A program made the translations under genes and the position numbers. From assembly GCA_019689975.1 (NCBI GenBank), contig JADGGK010000005.1, forward strand, positions 18,366 through 82,365: DNA of 64,000 nucleotides. Reading direction: 5' to 3'. This DNA is from Pseudolabrys sp. (GTDB lineage: Bacteria > Pseudomonadota > Alphaproteobacteria > Rhizobiales > Xanthobacteraceae). This document shows, one piece after another, positions 37,742-46,678 of this stretch (position 1 is its first letter; every line of letters begins with the position of its first letter). The notes beneath the pieces are model-generated. The model searched no databases and had not been told where the DNA came from. It saw only the letters and a program-made list of their open reading frames with translations.

Positions 37742-37849
37742 CACGCAGTGGCGGGCGCCCCGCACGGGGACCCGCGTGTCGCCGAACTCATCCCCGCCGA
37801 ACGGGCGGGATCGCGCGGGAAAGGCCCGTGCCGCTCAAAAGGTGCAGAC

Positions 37850-38866
37850 GTGATCCAGAAGAATTGGCAGGAATTGATCAGGCCTAACAAGCTCCAGGTC
37901 ACCCCGGGCAGCGATCCCAGTCGTTTTGCCACGGTGGTCGCCGAGCCGCTCGAGCGCGGCTTCGGGCTGACGCTCGGCAACGCGCTGCGGCGCATCCTGT
38001 TGTCGTCGTTGCAGGGCGCGGCGGTGCAATCGGTGCACATCGACGGCGTGCTGCACGAATTCTCCTCGATCGCCGGCGTGCGCGAGGACGTGACCGACAT
38101 CGTGCTCAATATCAAGGACATCGCCATCAAGATGCAGGGCGAGGGTCCGAAACGCATGGTGGTGAAGAAACAGGGCCCGGGCACGGTGACGGCCGGCGAC
38201 ATCCAGACCGTCGGCGATATCGTCGTCCTCAATCCGGATCTCGTGATCTGCACGCTCGACGAGGGCGCGGAGATCCGCATGGAATTCACGGTCAACACCG
38301 GCAAGGGCTACGTGCCGGCCGAACGCAACCGGCCGGAAGACGCGCCGATCGGCCTCATCCCGGTCGACAGTCTCTACTCGCCGGTGCGCAAGGTCTCCTA
38401 CAAGGTCGAGAATACGCGCGAAGGCCAGATCCTCGACTACGACAAACTCACCATGACCATCGAGACCAACGGCGCGGTCTCGCCGGAAGACGCGCTCGCC
38501 TTCGCCGCGCGGATCCTCCAGGATCAACTCAACGTGTTCGTCAATTTCGAGGAGCCGCGCAAGGAGGCGGCCGCCGAGACGATTCCCGATCTCGCGTTCA
38601 ATCCAGCCTTCCTCAAGAAGGTCGACGAGCTCGAGCTCAGCGTTCGCTCGGCCAATTGCCTCAAGAACGACAATATCGTCTACATCGGCGATCTCGTGCA
38701 AAAAACCGAGGCGGAAATGCTGCGCACGCCGAACTTCGGTCGCAAGTCGCTCAACGAGATCAAGGAGGTGCTGGCGCAAATGGGCCTGCATCTCGGCATG
38801 GAGGTGCCGGGCTGGCCGCCGGAAAACATCGAGGAATTGGCCAAAAGGTTCGAGGACCACTATTGA
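37850..38866 (+). CDS. rpoA: DNA-directed RNA polymerase subunit alpha
   Basis: Alpha subunit: N-terminal domain dimerises and assembles beta/beta', C-terminal domain binds UP elements and activators. 338 residues from GTG 37850 ([10 protein letters not shown]), preceded by AAGGTG; the frame is open to 37748 but without similarity. N-terminal dimer motif [11 protein letters not shown] and C-terminal [18 protein letters not shown] are present. Confidence 0.98.
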   Translation: MIQKNWQELIRPNKLQVTPGSDPSRFATVVAEPLERGFGLTLGNALRRILLSSLQGAAVQSVHIDGVLHEFSSIAGVREDVTDIVLNIKDIAIKMQGEGPKRMVVKKQGPGTVTAGDIQTVGDIVVLNPDLVICTLDEGAEIRMEFTVNTGKGYVPAERNRPEDAPIGLIPVDSLYSPVRKVSYKVENTREGQILDYDKLTMTIETNGAVSPEDALAFAARILQDQLNVFVNFEEPRKEAAAETIPDLAFNPAFLKKVDELELSVRSANCLKNDNIVYIGDLVQKTEAEMLRTPNFGRKSLNEIKEVLAQMGLHLGMEVPGWPPENIEELAKRFEDHY

Positions 38867-38978
38867 GGATGCGGGGCGCCCTGGCGGGACCGGTCCCGAC
38901 CATCCGCGCCTTGGCGAGCACCGGAAGGTCTGGCGGCCCGGGATCGGGTAGCGCCAGGGAAGGATAAAAGGGACTGCA

Positions 38979-39413
38979 ATGCGCCACGGCAAGGTTCACC
39001 GCAAGCTTGGCAGGAAACCGGAGCATCGCCGCGCCATGTTCGCCAATATGTGCGCGGCGCTGATCAAGCACGAGCAGATCATCACCACGCTGCCCAAGGC
39101 GAAGGAATTGCGGCCGGTGGTGGAACGGCTCGTCACGCTGGCGAAGAAAGGCGATCTTGCGGCGCGGCGGCGTGCCATCGCCGCCATGCGCGACGTGGCG
39201 CAGGTAAGGAAACTGTTCGAGGTGATCGGGCCGCGTTACAAGGATCGCAACGGCGGTTACACCCGTGTGGTAAGGGCGGGTTTTCGCTACGGCGACAGCG
39301 CGCCGGTCGCGGTGATCGAATTCGTCGACCGCGACATGGAGGCGCGCGGCAAGGAGTCGGGACCGCGCCAGGAAAAGAAACCCGCGGCCGAGGAAAACCC
39401 GGCGGTGGCCTGA
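38979..39413 (+). CDS. rplQ: 50S ribosomal protein L17 with extended tail
   Basis: Last gene of the ribosomal superoperon. 144 residues: [17 protein letters not shown] start, then G-G-Y-T-R-V. After about residue 117 a Glu/Lys/Pro/Ala tail of some 27 residues follows. The gap after it contains the palindromes ATGCCGCGGCAT and TCCCTGCAGGGA before a short T run (39474-39478), a weak terminator candidate. Confidence 0.97.
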   Translation: MRHGKVHRKLGRKPEHRRAMFANMCAALIKHEQIITTLPKAKELRPVVERLVTLAKKGDLAARRRAIAAMRDVAQVRKLFEVIGPRYKDRNGGYTRVVRAGFRYGDSAPVAVIEFVDRDMEARGKESGPRQEKKPAAEENPAVA

Positions 39414-39566
39414 ACCGCGCCGCCGGCGAAGCAATGCCGCGGCATCGTTATTTCCCTGCAGGGATCGCCTTTTTACTGTTCCCGCGGCGGCCGCCTCCAG
39501 GTTATGCTCGTTCCCGCCTGCATTGAACAACGACATACACAGCGGGCGGGAGGAGGATATCAGGAA

Positions 39567-40418
39567 ATGATTCGCGCATCATTGCTGGCGCTCGCCCTGG
39601 GCGCGGCGCCGATGGGGGCTGCCTACGCGCAGGCGAAGGCAGATCTCGTCAAGCGGGGCGATTATCTCGTCAACGGGATCTTGACGTGCGGCAATTGCCA
39701 TTCGCCCAAGGGTCCGACCGGTGACATACCGGGCAAGGAGTTTTCCGGCGGTCTGCAGTTCGACGAGCCGCCGTTCAAGGTGACGGCACCCAACATCACG
39801 CAGGACAGGGAAACCGGCATCGGCCGCTGGACCGATGCGGAGATCAAGACGCTGCTGCGCACCGGCGTCCGGCCCGACGGCGTGCATATCGCCATGGTGA
39901 TGCCCACGGGCTTTTATCACATCATGACCGAGCGCGACCTCAACGCCGTCGTCGCCTATCTGCGCACGCTCAAGCCGATCCGGAACAAGGTTGCGGATCC
40001 GATCTACAGGATGCCGCAGGTCGAACACGTCTTTCCCGGCGGCGAAAAGCCGTACACGGAAAGCATGATGAAGGACAAGGTGAAGAAGGGCTTTTATCTG
40101 GCCACGATCGCCCATTGCATGGAATGCCACACGCCGATGGAGAAGGGGGTGCGCCGGTTTGATACCAGGCTCGGCGCCGGCGGATTCGAATTTCCCGGCC
40201 CGTGGGGCGTTTCGGTGTCGCGCAACATCACGTCGAGCAAGACCAAGGGCATCGGCGGCTGGACCGATGCCGAAATCAAGCGCGCCATCACCCAGGGCAT
40301 CAGCCGCGACGGCACGCGGCTCAAGCCGCCGATGGGTTATCACTATTACGCCAGCGTCAGCGCGGAGGATCTCGACGCCATCGTCGCCTACCTGCGCACC
40401 GTCCCGGCGAAGGAGTAG
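39567..40418 (+). CDS. Periplasmic di-haem c-type cytochrome
   Basis: 283 residues with a signal peptide (cleavage near A-Y-A-Q, residue 22) and two tandem class-I cytochrome domains: haem sites C-G-N-C-H (41-45) and C-M-E-C-H (184-188), each followed by a W-T-D-A-E-I-K motif and a Y-L-R-T helix. The layout resembles the cytochrome subunit of membrane alcohol/gluconate/sorbitol dehydrogenases but with two rather than three haems, and no dehydrogenase gene is adjacent. ATG 39567 is chosen for the signal peptide and the GGAGGAGG upstream; the frame is open to 39504. It probably shuttles electrons in the periplasm. Confidence 0.88.
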   Translation: MIRASLLALALGAAPMGAAYAQAKADLVKRGDYLVNGILTCGNCHSPKGPTGDIPGKEFSGGLQFDEPPFKVTAPNITQDRETGIGRWTDAEIKTLLRTGVRPDGVHIAMVMPTGFYHIMTERDLNAVVAYLRTLKPIRNKVADPIYRMPQVEHVFPGGEKPYTESMMKDKVKKGFYLATIAHCMECHTPMEKGVRRFDTRLGAGGFEFPGPWGVSVSRNITSSKTKGIGGWTDAEIKRAITQGISRDGTRLKPPMGYHYYASVSAEDLDAIVAYLRTVPAKE

Positions 40419-40629
40419 CCGCCACCGCCGCGCAAAGGCGAGCGGTCCTGCGGGACGAGCGGATCGCCCGCAGGCCGCGCCCGTGCGGCGGATGCGCCTT
40501 TAAGCCGAGTTCGGCGGTCGGCGCGGCGGGTTCGGTCGGCAAAGGGGAGGGTCGGGACGTCGTGCCGTCGGCCTTCATTTGGCCCTTGCCGCGGCCTATA
40601 TCTCGGCCGTTCGCCGAGATTCGGGTCCC

Positions 40630-42021
40630 ATGCGCCGCTTTGCCTTGTTGACGTCACTGCTGCTGGCCGCTGCGGTCGCGCTTGCTCCGGCCGCCGCGCA
40701 GGAGCGCCGCGTGCCCACGCCGGGCGAGCTCAGGCTTTCGTTCGCGCCGGTGGTCAGGCAGGTCGCACCCGCGGTCGTCAATGTCTACGCCGCCAAGGTG
40801 GTGCAGAACCGCAATCCCCTGTTCGACGATCCGATTTTTCGCCGCTTCTTCGGCATTCCCGGCGAAGGCACGCAGGTGCAGCGTTCGCTCGGCTCCGGCG
40901 TCATCGTCGATCCTGCGGGGCTGGTGGTCACCAATGTCCACGTGATCGAAGGCGCCGACGACATCAAGGTCGCGCTTGCCGACAAGCGCGAATTCGAGGC
41001 CGACGTCGTGCTCAAGGACAAGCGCAGCGACCTCGCCGTGATGCGGCTGAGGGATTCGCGCGAGCGGTTTCCGGCGCTCGAGCTCGCCAATTCCGACGCG
41101 CTGCAGGTTGGCGACATCGTGCTCGCAATCGGCAATCCCTTCGGCGTCGGGCAGACCGTGACGCACGGCATCGTCTCGGCGGTCGCCCGCACCCAGGTCG
41201 GCATCACGGACTACCAGTTCTTTATTCAGACCGACGCTGCCATCAATCCCGGCAATTCCGGCGGTGCGCTGGTCGACCTTTCGGGAAAGCTCGTGGGCAT
41301 CAACACGGCGATCTTCTCGCGTTCGGGCGGCTCGCAGGGCGTCGGATTCGCGATTCCCTCGAACATGGTGCGGGTGGTGGTGGCTTCCGCCCGCACCGGC
41401 AGCCACGCCGTCCGACGGCCTTGGCTCGGCGCCAAGTTGCAGACGGTGACGCCCGACATCGCGGAGAGCATGGGACTGAAGCGGCCGGCAGGCGCGCTCG
41501 TCGCGAGCGTCGCCCGCGGCGGGCCGGCGGCGGAGGCGGGGCTCAGGCCCGGAGATGTCATCGTTTCCGTCGATTCGCAGGACGTGGAGGATCCCAACGC
41601 CTTCGAATATCGCTTCGCCACCAAGCCGCTTGGCAGCGTCGCTCGGCTTGGCGTGCTGCGTGCCGGCAGGGAGCTTTCCGTAACCGTCGCGCTGCGCGCG
41701 GCGCCCGAGGCCGCGCGCGATGAGGTGACCATCACCGGTCGCTCGCCGCTGTCCGGCGCCACGGTGGCCAATCTGTCACCCGCGCTGGCCGATGAGTTGC
41801 AGCTCGACAATGCCGATGCGGGAGTCGTGATCGTCGATGTTGCGGAGGGCTCCTATGCCAGCAATCTGGGTTTCCGGCGCGGCGACATCGTGGTGGCGCT
41901 GAACGGTCGCAACGTCGCCTCGACGCACGAACTCGCACGGCTGGCCGAGCAGCGCACGCGCACGTGGCGCATCACGGTGCGGCGGGGAGGCCAGCAGATT
42001 TCCGCGGTCTTCACGTTATGA
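40630..42021 (+). CDS. HtrA/DegP-family periplasmic serine protease
   Basis: 463 residues: signal peptide (1-24), trypsin-like domain and two PDZ domains (about 270-360 and 375-463). The catalytic triad is His104 (T-N-V-H-V), Asp134 (R-S-D-L-A-V) and Ser210 (N-P-G-N-S-G-G-A-L). It should degrade or refold damaged envelope proteins. The start at 40630 opens directly into the signal sequence; an in-frame upstream start (40579) adds 17 residues. The 211-base gap before it shows no other gene. rarA starts 16 bases later, so this may head the rarA-nat-pseudouridine synthase transcript. Confidence 0.93.
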   Translation: MRRFALLTSLLLAAAVALAPAAAQERRVPTPGELRLSFAPVVRQVAPAVVNVYAAKVVQNRNPLFDDPIFRRFFGIPGEGTQVQRSLGSGVIVDPAGLVVTNVHVIEGADDIKVALADKREFEADVVLKDKRSDLAVMRLRDSRERFPALELANSDALQVGDIVLAIGNPFGVGQTVTHGIVSAVARTQVGITDYQFFIQTDAAINPGNSGGALVDLSGKLVGINTAIFSRSGGSQGVGFAIPSNMVRVVVASARTGSHAVRRPWLGAKLQTVTPDIAESMGLKRPAGALVASVARGGPAAEAGLRPGDVIVSVDSQDVEDPNAFEYRFATKPLGSVARLGVLRAGRELSVTVALRAAPEAARDEVTITGRSPLSGATVANLSPALADELQLDNADAGVVIVDVAEGSYASNLGFRRGDIVVALNGRNVASTHELARLAEQRTRTWRITVRRGGQQISAVFTL

Positions 42022-42037
42022 GAGGCATGGCCCGCAG

Positions 42038-43372
42038 ATGACGCCGCGTGCGCAAGCAGGCAGTCCCACGCTGTTCGCCGCCGCCGGTCTCGAGCGGGAC
42101 GCGCCGCGTCCGCTTGCCGATCGCCTGCGGCCGCGGACGCTTGCGGAGGTGGTGGGCCAAGAGCACCTGCTGGGCGAGGACGGCACGCTCACCCGCATGG
42201 TGGCGGCGCGCGCGCTCGGCAGCATGGTCTTCTGGGGTCCGCCCGGCACCGGCAAGACCACGGTGGCGCGGCTCTTGGCGCAGGCGACCGATCTGTATTT
42301 CCAGCAGATCTCGGCGATCTTCACCGGCGTCGCCGAACTCAAGAAAACCTTCGACGCGGCGCGGCGGCGCCGCGAAGTGGGTCAAGGCACGCTGCTGTTC
42401 GTCGACGAGATCCACCGGTTCAACCGCGCCCAGCAGGATTCCTTCCTGCCGGTGATGGAGGACGGCACCATCGTGCTGATCGGCGCCACGACCGAGAACC
42501 CCTCCTTCGAGCTCAATGCCCCGCTGCTGTCGCGCGCCCGGGTGCTGGTGTTCCGGCGCCTCGACGAGGCGGCGATCGCGAGTCTGCTTGCCCGTGCGGA
42601 GCGCATCGAGGCGAGGCCCTTGCCGCTCGACGAGGCGGCGCGCGCGGCCTTGATCCGCATGTCCGACGGGGACGGCCGCGCGGCGCTGACGCTCGCGGAG
42701 GAGATCTGGCGGGCCGCGCGCGCGGGGGAGCGATTCGGGGTCGAGCAACTGCAACAGGTGGCGCAGCGCCGCGCGCCGATCTACGACAAGGCGCAGGACG
42801 GCCATTACAATCTCATCAGCGCATTGCACAAATCCGTGCGCGGTTCCGACCCGGACGCCGCGCTTTATTATCTTTGCCGCATGCTCGATGCCGGCGAGCC
42901 GCCGCTCTACATCGCGCGCCGCGTGGTACGCATGGCGATCGAGGATATCGGACTTGCCGATCCGCAGGCGCTCGTCATCGCGAACGCCGCGAAGGACGCC
43001 TATGATTTCTTGGGATCGCCGGAGGGAGAGCTCGCGATCGCGCAGGCGGTAGTCTATTGCGCGACCGCGCCGAAGTCGAACGCCGCCTATGCCGCCTTCG
43101 GCGCCGCGATGCGTAGCGCGAGGGAATCCGGTTCGCTCTTGCCGCCCAAACACATTCTCAATGCCCCGACGCGGCTGATGCGCGAGGAAGGTTACGGCCG
43201 CGGCTACGCCTATGATCACGACGAGGAAGAGGCCTTCTCCGGCCAGAACTATTTTCCCGACGCGCTGCCGCGGCAAAAATTTTATGACCCGCCCGAGCGC
43301 GGTTTCGAGCGTGAAATCAGGAGGCGGCTGGAATATTGGGCGAAGCTCCGGCACGAGCGCAGCGGGACATGA
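42038..43372 (+). CDS. rarA: Replication-associated recombination protein RarA (MgsA)
   Basis: AAA+ ATPase of the clamp-loader-like RarA/WRNIP1 family that acts at stalled replication forks. 444 residues: Walker A G-P-P-G-T-G-K-T (67-74), Walker B F-V-D-E-I-H-R-F (121-128), sensor 1 G-A-T-T-E-N-P-S, and the C-terminal tetramerisation domain with [17 protein letters not shown] and G-Y-A-Y-D-H-D. Its last 4 bases overlap the next gene (ATGA). Confidence 0.96.
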   Translation: MTPRAQAGSPTLFAAAGLERDAPRPLADRLRPRTLAEVVGQEHLLGEDGTLTRMVAARALGSMVFWGPPGTGKTTVARLLAQATDLYFQQISAIFTGVAELKKTFDAARRRREVGQGTLLFVDEIHRFNRAQQDSFLPVMEDGTIVLIGATTENPSFELNAPLLSRARVLVFRRLDEAAIASLLARAERIEARPLPLDEAARAALIRMSDGDGRAALTLAEEIWRAARAGERFGVEQLQQVAQRRAPIYDKAQDGHYNLISALHKSVRGSDPDAALYYLCRMLDAGEPPLYIARRVVRMAIEDIGLADPQALVIANAAKDAYDFLGSPEGELAIAQAVVYCATAPKSNAAYAAFGAAMRSARESGSLLPPKHILNAPTRLMREEGYGRGYAYDHDEEEAFSGQNYFPDALPRQKFYDPPERGFEREIRRRLEYWAKLRHERSGT

Positions 43373-44184
43373 TCGATCTGCGAGCCTATTGCCGGCGCGT
43401 CGGTTATGACGGCGATTGCAGGCCCGATCTTGCCGCGCTGCGGACCCTGCACCGCCTGCATCCGCAGGCCGTGCCGTTCGAGAACCTCGATCCTCTGCTC
43501 GGTCGGCCGGTGCGGCTCGATCTCGCCTCGCTCGAGGCAAAGCTCGTCCATGGCGGGCGCGGCGGTTATTGCTTCGAGCAGAATCTCCTGTTCGCGCATG
43601 TGCTGCGCGCGTTCGGCTTCCGCGTACGGGAGGCAAGCGCGCGCGTGCGCTGGAACGTTGCGCCCGGGGTCGTCACCGGGCGCCTGCACGCGCTGCTGAT
43701 CGTCGAAGCCGAGGGGGACGACTATCTCGTCGACGTCGGCTTCGGCGGCAACGTGCCGACCGGTCCGCTCCTGCTGCGCTCGCGCGCGGAACAGGCAACG
43801 CCGCATGGGCCGTTTCGCCTGACGGAAGACGGCGGACGCCTCCTCGTCGAGGCGAAGATCGACCAGGCCTGGACGAGCCTCTATGTCACCGATCTCGCCG
43901 ACACGGCGCCGGCCGATTTCGAGGTCGGCAACTGGTTCACGTCGACGCATCCGAATTCGATTTTCGTGAACGGGTTGATGGCCTCGCGCGCCGACGCGGA
44001 GCGACGCTACGCGCTCTCGAACAACCGGTTGTCGGTGCACCGCGTCAACGGCAGCAGCGAGAAACGCCTGCTGCGGAATGCGCGCGAGCTGCGCGATGCG
44101 CTGCGCGATCTGCTCCGGATTCGGCTGGATGGACTCGCAGGCCTCGACGACGCGCTCGCCCGTCTCGCGGCGAGTTCGACATGA
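43369..44184 (+). CDS. nat: Arylamine N-acetyltransferase
   Basis: Transfers acetyl from acetyl-CoA to arylamines, hydrazines or related acceptors. 271 residues. The cysteine-protease-like triad is clear: Cys68 in R-G-G-Y-C-F-E-Q-N, His107 in G-R-L-H-A-L and Asp122 in V-D-V-G-F-G-G. P-F-E-N-L at 37-41 is also typical. The start overlaps the rarA stop and its own stop overlaps the next gene, so it is translated from a three-gene coupled unit despite lacking an obvious link to DNA repair or rRNA modification. The physiological substrate is unknown. Confidence 0.95.
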   Translation: MIDLRAYCRRVGYDGDCRPDLAALRTLHRLHPQAVPFENLDPLLGRPVRLDLASLEAKLVHGGRGGYCFEQNLLFAHVLRAFGFRVREASARVRWNVAPGVVTGRLHALLIVEAEGDDYLVDVGFGGNVPTGPLLLRSRAEQATPHGPFRLTEDGGRLLVEAKIDQAWTSLYVTDLADTAPADFEVGNWFTSTHPNSIFVNGLMASRADAERRYALSNNRLSVHRVNGSSEKRLLRNARELRDALRDLLRIRLDGLAGLDDALARLAASST

Positions 44185-45260
44185 GCCGGAGCCGTCGCGC
44201 AGACGCCGCACGCGCCGGCTCCTCGCGCGCATCCGGCGTGCGTCCCGCCGCTGCCGGCGGCGGACGTTCCGGCGTGCAAACGCTCGTGGTGGCCGCGGAC
44301 GAGGCCGGCATGCGCATCGATCGTTTTTTCGCCGCGCGCTTTCCCGGTCTTTCCTTCAGCCATATCCAGCGCATCGTGCGCAAAGGCGAGGTGCGCGTGG
44401 ACGGCAGGCGCACGCAACCCGGGGCGCGGCTCGCCGCGGGGCAGGTCGTGCGCGTGCCGCCGCTCGAGCCGCTTGCGCCGCCGCCGCGCGCGAACGCGAC
44501 GCAGGCCGAGCGGGATCGCGCCTTCCTCAGATCGATCACGCTCTACGAAGATGCCGATGTCCTGGTCCTCAACAAGCCCGAGGGGCTCGCCGTGCAAGGC
44601 GGTTCCGGCACCGCGCACCATCTCGACGCCATGCTCGACGCGCTGCGCGGGCGGGCCGCCGACGCGCAGCGTCCGCGCCTGGTTCATCGGCTGGACAAGG
44701 ACACCGCCGGCTGCCTGCTCGTCGCCAAGACTCGCTTTGCCGCGGCCGCGCTGGCGAGGACCTTCCGTTCGCGTGCGGCACGCAAGATCTATTGGGCGCT
44801 GGTCGCCGGCGTGCCGAAGCCGCGACAGGGCCGCATCTCGACTTTTCTTGCCAAAGAGGAGCGCGCGCAGGAATCGATCATGCGCGTCGCCGCACACGGC
44901 GAGAAGGGCGCAAGCCACGCCGTGACCTATTATGCCGTGATCGACACCGCCGCACGGCAGCTTTCCTGGGTCTCGCTCAAGCCGGTCACCGGGCGCACGC
45001 ATCAGTTGCGCGCGCACATGGCGCATATCGGGCATCCGATCGTGGGCGACCAGAAATATTTCAATCGGGAGAACTGGACGCTGCCGGGCGGAATCCAGAA
45101 CAGGCTTCATCTGCTCGCGCGCCGCATCGTGGTGCCGCATCCGCGCCATGGCACGATCGATGTCTCGGCGCCCCTGCCGCCGCACATGCAGCAGAGCTGG
45201 AACCTGCTCGGCTTCGACGCATCGCGGTATGATCCGATCATGGCGGCGCCGGAGGATTAG
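44181..45260 (+). CDS. Large-subunit pseudouridine synthase, RluA/RluC family
   Basis: 359 residues: a disordered Arg/Ala/Gly-rich N-terminus (1-33), an S4 RNA-binding domain (about 44-95), and the catalytic domain with H-R-L-D-K-D-T-A-G (169-177, catalytic Asp172), L-V-L-N-K-P-E-G-L-A and G-R-T-H-Q-L-R-A-H. The S4 domain and length fit RluC/RluD-type 23S enzymes; which uridines are modified cannot be told. Start ATG 44181 overlaps the nat stop by 4 bases. Confidence 0.93.
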   Translation: MSRSRRADAARAGSSRASGVRPAAAGGGRSGVQTLVVAADEAGMRIDRFFAARFPGLSFSHIQRIVRKGEVRVDGRRTQPGARLAAGQVVRVPPLEPLAPPPRANATQAERDRAFLRSITLYEDADVLVLNKPEGLAVQGGSGTAHHLDAMLDALRGRAADAQRPRLVHRLDKDTAGCLLVAKTRFAAAALARTFRSRAARKIYWALVAGVPKPRQGRISTFLAKEERAQESIMRVAAHGEKGASHAVTYYAVIDTAARQLSWVSLKPVTGRTHQLRAHMAHIGHPIVGDQKYFNRENWTLPGGIQNRLHLLARRIVVPHPRHGTIDVSAPLPPHMQQSWNLLGFDASRYDPIMAAPED

Positions 45261-45292
45261 CGTTTGTCCGCGCGGCGTCCTATCTTAGGCTT

Positions 45293-45703
45293 ATGCAGAT
45301 CATCGCCCGATGCGCAACGGTGCTCGTGCTGCTCGCGATCGTTGCGGCGTCGCGGGCGCCGGCCGAGGAGGGGCCGAGCAGCGGCATCATGCGTCCGGAA
45401 CCGGGCGCGCAGTCGCCCGAGCCGTGGCTCGCGCCGCGCTACACCTCGCCCCGCGGCACGCCCGAGCACGTTGTGATCCCGCCGTCGCACCCGCTGGCGC
45501 GGCCGCGCGCCGCGGTGCCGCCGCCGATCGTCGTGCCGGAGACCGGCCGCGTTTTGCCGAACCTGCGGACGGTGTCGCCGTCGGGTCCCAACGGCACGGA
45601 GACCTATCAGGACCGCGCGGTGCGCTGCGCCCACCAGGCGGGGCTCTACGGCGAGGCCGCGGGCAACCGCGCCGCCTATATCGGCAGCTGCATCAATCAG
45701 TAG
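45293..45703 (+). CDS. Small secreted Pro-rich protein, function unknown
   Basis: 136 residues with a signal peptide (hydrophobic 9-20, cleavage near S-R-A-P-A) and a Pro/Arg-rich mature part, ending in a segment with two Cys (V-R-C-A-H-Q-A-G and G-S-C-I-N-Q) that could form a disulphide. No family recognised. It starts 32 bases after the pseudouridine synthase gene on the same strand and could belong to that transcript. Confidence 0.65.
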   Translation: MQIIARCATVLVLLAIVAASRAPAEEGPSSGIMRPEPGAQSPEPWLAPRYTSPRGTPEHVVIPPSHPLARPRAAVPPPIVVPETGRVLPNLRTVSPSGPNGTETYQDRAVRCAHQAGLYGEAAGNRAAYIGSCINQ

Positions 45704-45757
45704 CGGACGATCCGCTCGGCCGCCCGGCCGGTTCCCCCGCACGGGGCCGCGCCCGGC

Positions 45758-45787
45758 TTGACAGGCAACCAAAAGGTTGCATATTGT
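45758..45787 (+). promoter_or_regulatory. Promoter with embedded operator for the ArsR-SRPBCC pair
   Basis: TTGACA (45758-45763) and TATTGT (45782-45787; or CATATT 45780-45785) form the -35 and -10. Filling the spacer is a perfect inverted repeat GCAACC-AAAA-GGTTGC (45765-45780), placed where a bound repressor would block RNA polymerase. The -10 ends only 4-6 bases before the arsR-type start codon, so the transcript should start at or next to the ATG. Confidence 0.7.
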
Positions 45788-45791
45788 GCGC

Positions 45792-46109
45792 ATGGATGCG
45801 GTGTTCAGGGCTCTCGCCGATGCGAGCCGGCGGGAATTGCTTGATCGGCTGCACGCTGACAACGGGCAGACGCTGAGCGAGCTCTGCGCGCGCCTCGACA
45901 TGACGCGGCAGGCGGTGAGCAAGCATCTGGCGATACTGGAGGAGGCCAACCTGGTCGTGACCGTCAAACGCGGTCGCGAAAAGCTGCACTACCTCAATCC
46001 GGTGCCGATCCACGAAATCGCCGAGCGCTGGATCGGAAAATTCGAGCGCCACCGTTTGCAGGCGCTGAGCGACATGAAAAGGGCGTTGGAGCAAGGGAGC
46101 AAGCCGTGA
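45792..46109 (+). CDS. ArsR/SmtB-family winged-helix repressor
   Basis: 105 residues. Winged-helix DNA-binding protein with the typical start M-D-A-V-F-R-A-L-A-D-A-S-R-R-E-L-L-D-R-L and recognition helix M-T-R-Q-A-V-S-K-H-L-A-I-L. There is no Cys/His metal site of the ArsR or SmtB type, so it belongs to the metal-free branch that pairs with SRPBCC proteins. It probably represses its own promoter through the GCAACC-AAAA-GGTTGC site (inference). A TTG 5 codons upstream is in frame but falls inside the promoter. Translationally coupled to the next gene (GTGA). Confidence 0.9.
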   Translation: MDAVFRALADASRRELLDRLHADNGQTLSELCARLDMTRQAVSKHLAILEEANLVVTVKRGREKLHYLNPVPIHEIAERWIGKFERHRLQALSDMKRALEQGSKP

Positions 46110-46573
46110 GCAAGCCAGCATTCGTCTATGTCACTTACATTCGCACCACGCCCGAGAAATTGTGGGCGGCGCTGACCGATCCGCAAACCGTCGGCAGATA
46201 CTGGTTCGGCATGGCGGTCGAGTGCGACTGGAAGCCGGGCTCGCCGTGGCGCCTCGAATTCCGGGATGGCCGTACCGCCGACAGCGGCGAAATCATCGAA
46301 GCCGTTGCGCCGAAGCGCCTGGTGATCAGGTGGCGAAACGAATTCAGGCCCGAGCTGAAGGCGGAAGGCTACTCGCGCTGCACGATGGAGATCGAGATGG
46401 CCGAGTACTATCCGGACTTCGGCGGCAGGGCGGTAAAGCTCACCGTGACGCACGAAATGGAAGGAGACGGCACGAAGTTCATCGCGGCGGTGTCGGGCGG
46501 CTGGCCGAAGATCTTGTCGAATCTCAAGTCGCTGCTCGAAACCGGCGATGTCGCCTTCGAGTTGGGGGTCTAG
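46106..46573 (+). CDS. SRPBCC (START/AHSA1-like) domain protein
   Basis: 155 residues, START-like ligand-binding fold of the AHSA1 group: V-Y-V-T-Y-I-R-T-T-P-E-K-L-W-A-A-L-T-D-P near the N-terminus and G-G-W-P-K-I-L-S-N-L-K-S-L-L-E-T at the C-terminus. It starts with GTG overlapping the repressor stop by 4 bases. Such pairs are widespread in soil bacteria; the ligand is usually unknown. It may bind a small hydrophobic molecule or act as a stress-response partner; no function can be assigned. Confidence 0.88.
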   Translation: MSKPAFVYVTYIRTTPEKLWAALTDPQTVGRYWFGMAVECDWKPGSPWRLEFRDGRTADSGEIIEAVAPKRLVIRWRNEFRPELKAEGYSRCTMEIEMAEYYPDFGGRAVKLTVTHEMEGDGTKFIAAVSGGWPKILSNLKSLLETGDVAFELGV

Positions 46574-46608
46574 CGCAGTTTCCGCTTCCGTTGCAACGAT
46601 CCCGGCTC

Positions 46609-46628
46609 ATTCCCGCGCCAGCGGGAAT
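46609..46628. repeat. Short REP-like palindrome between convergent genes
   Basis: Perfect inverted repeat ATTCCCGC-GCCA-GCGGGAAT between the convergent SRPBCC and aldo/keto reductase genes. The motif and its setting are typical of dispersed REP-type palindromes, and it may serve both genes as a transcript end. No other copy was searched for genome-wide. Confidence 0.6.
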
Positions 46629-46678
46629 CCGGTGTCATCCTGGAACGCCTATCATCTTGCCCTGGGGCGCCGCTCGCT

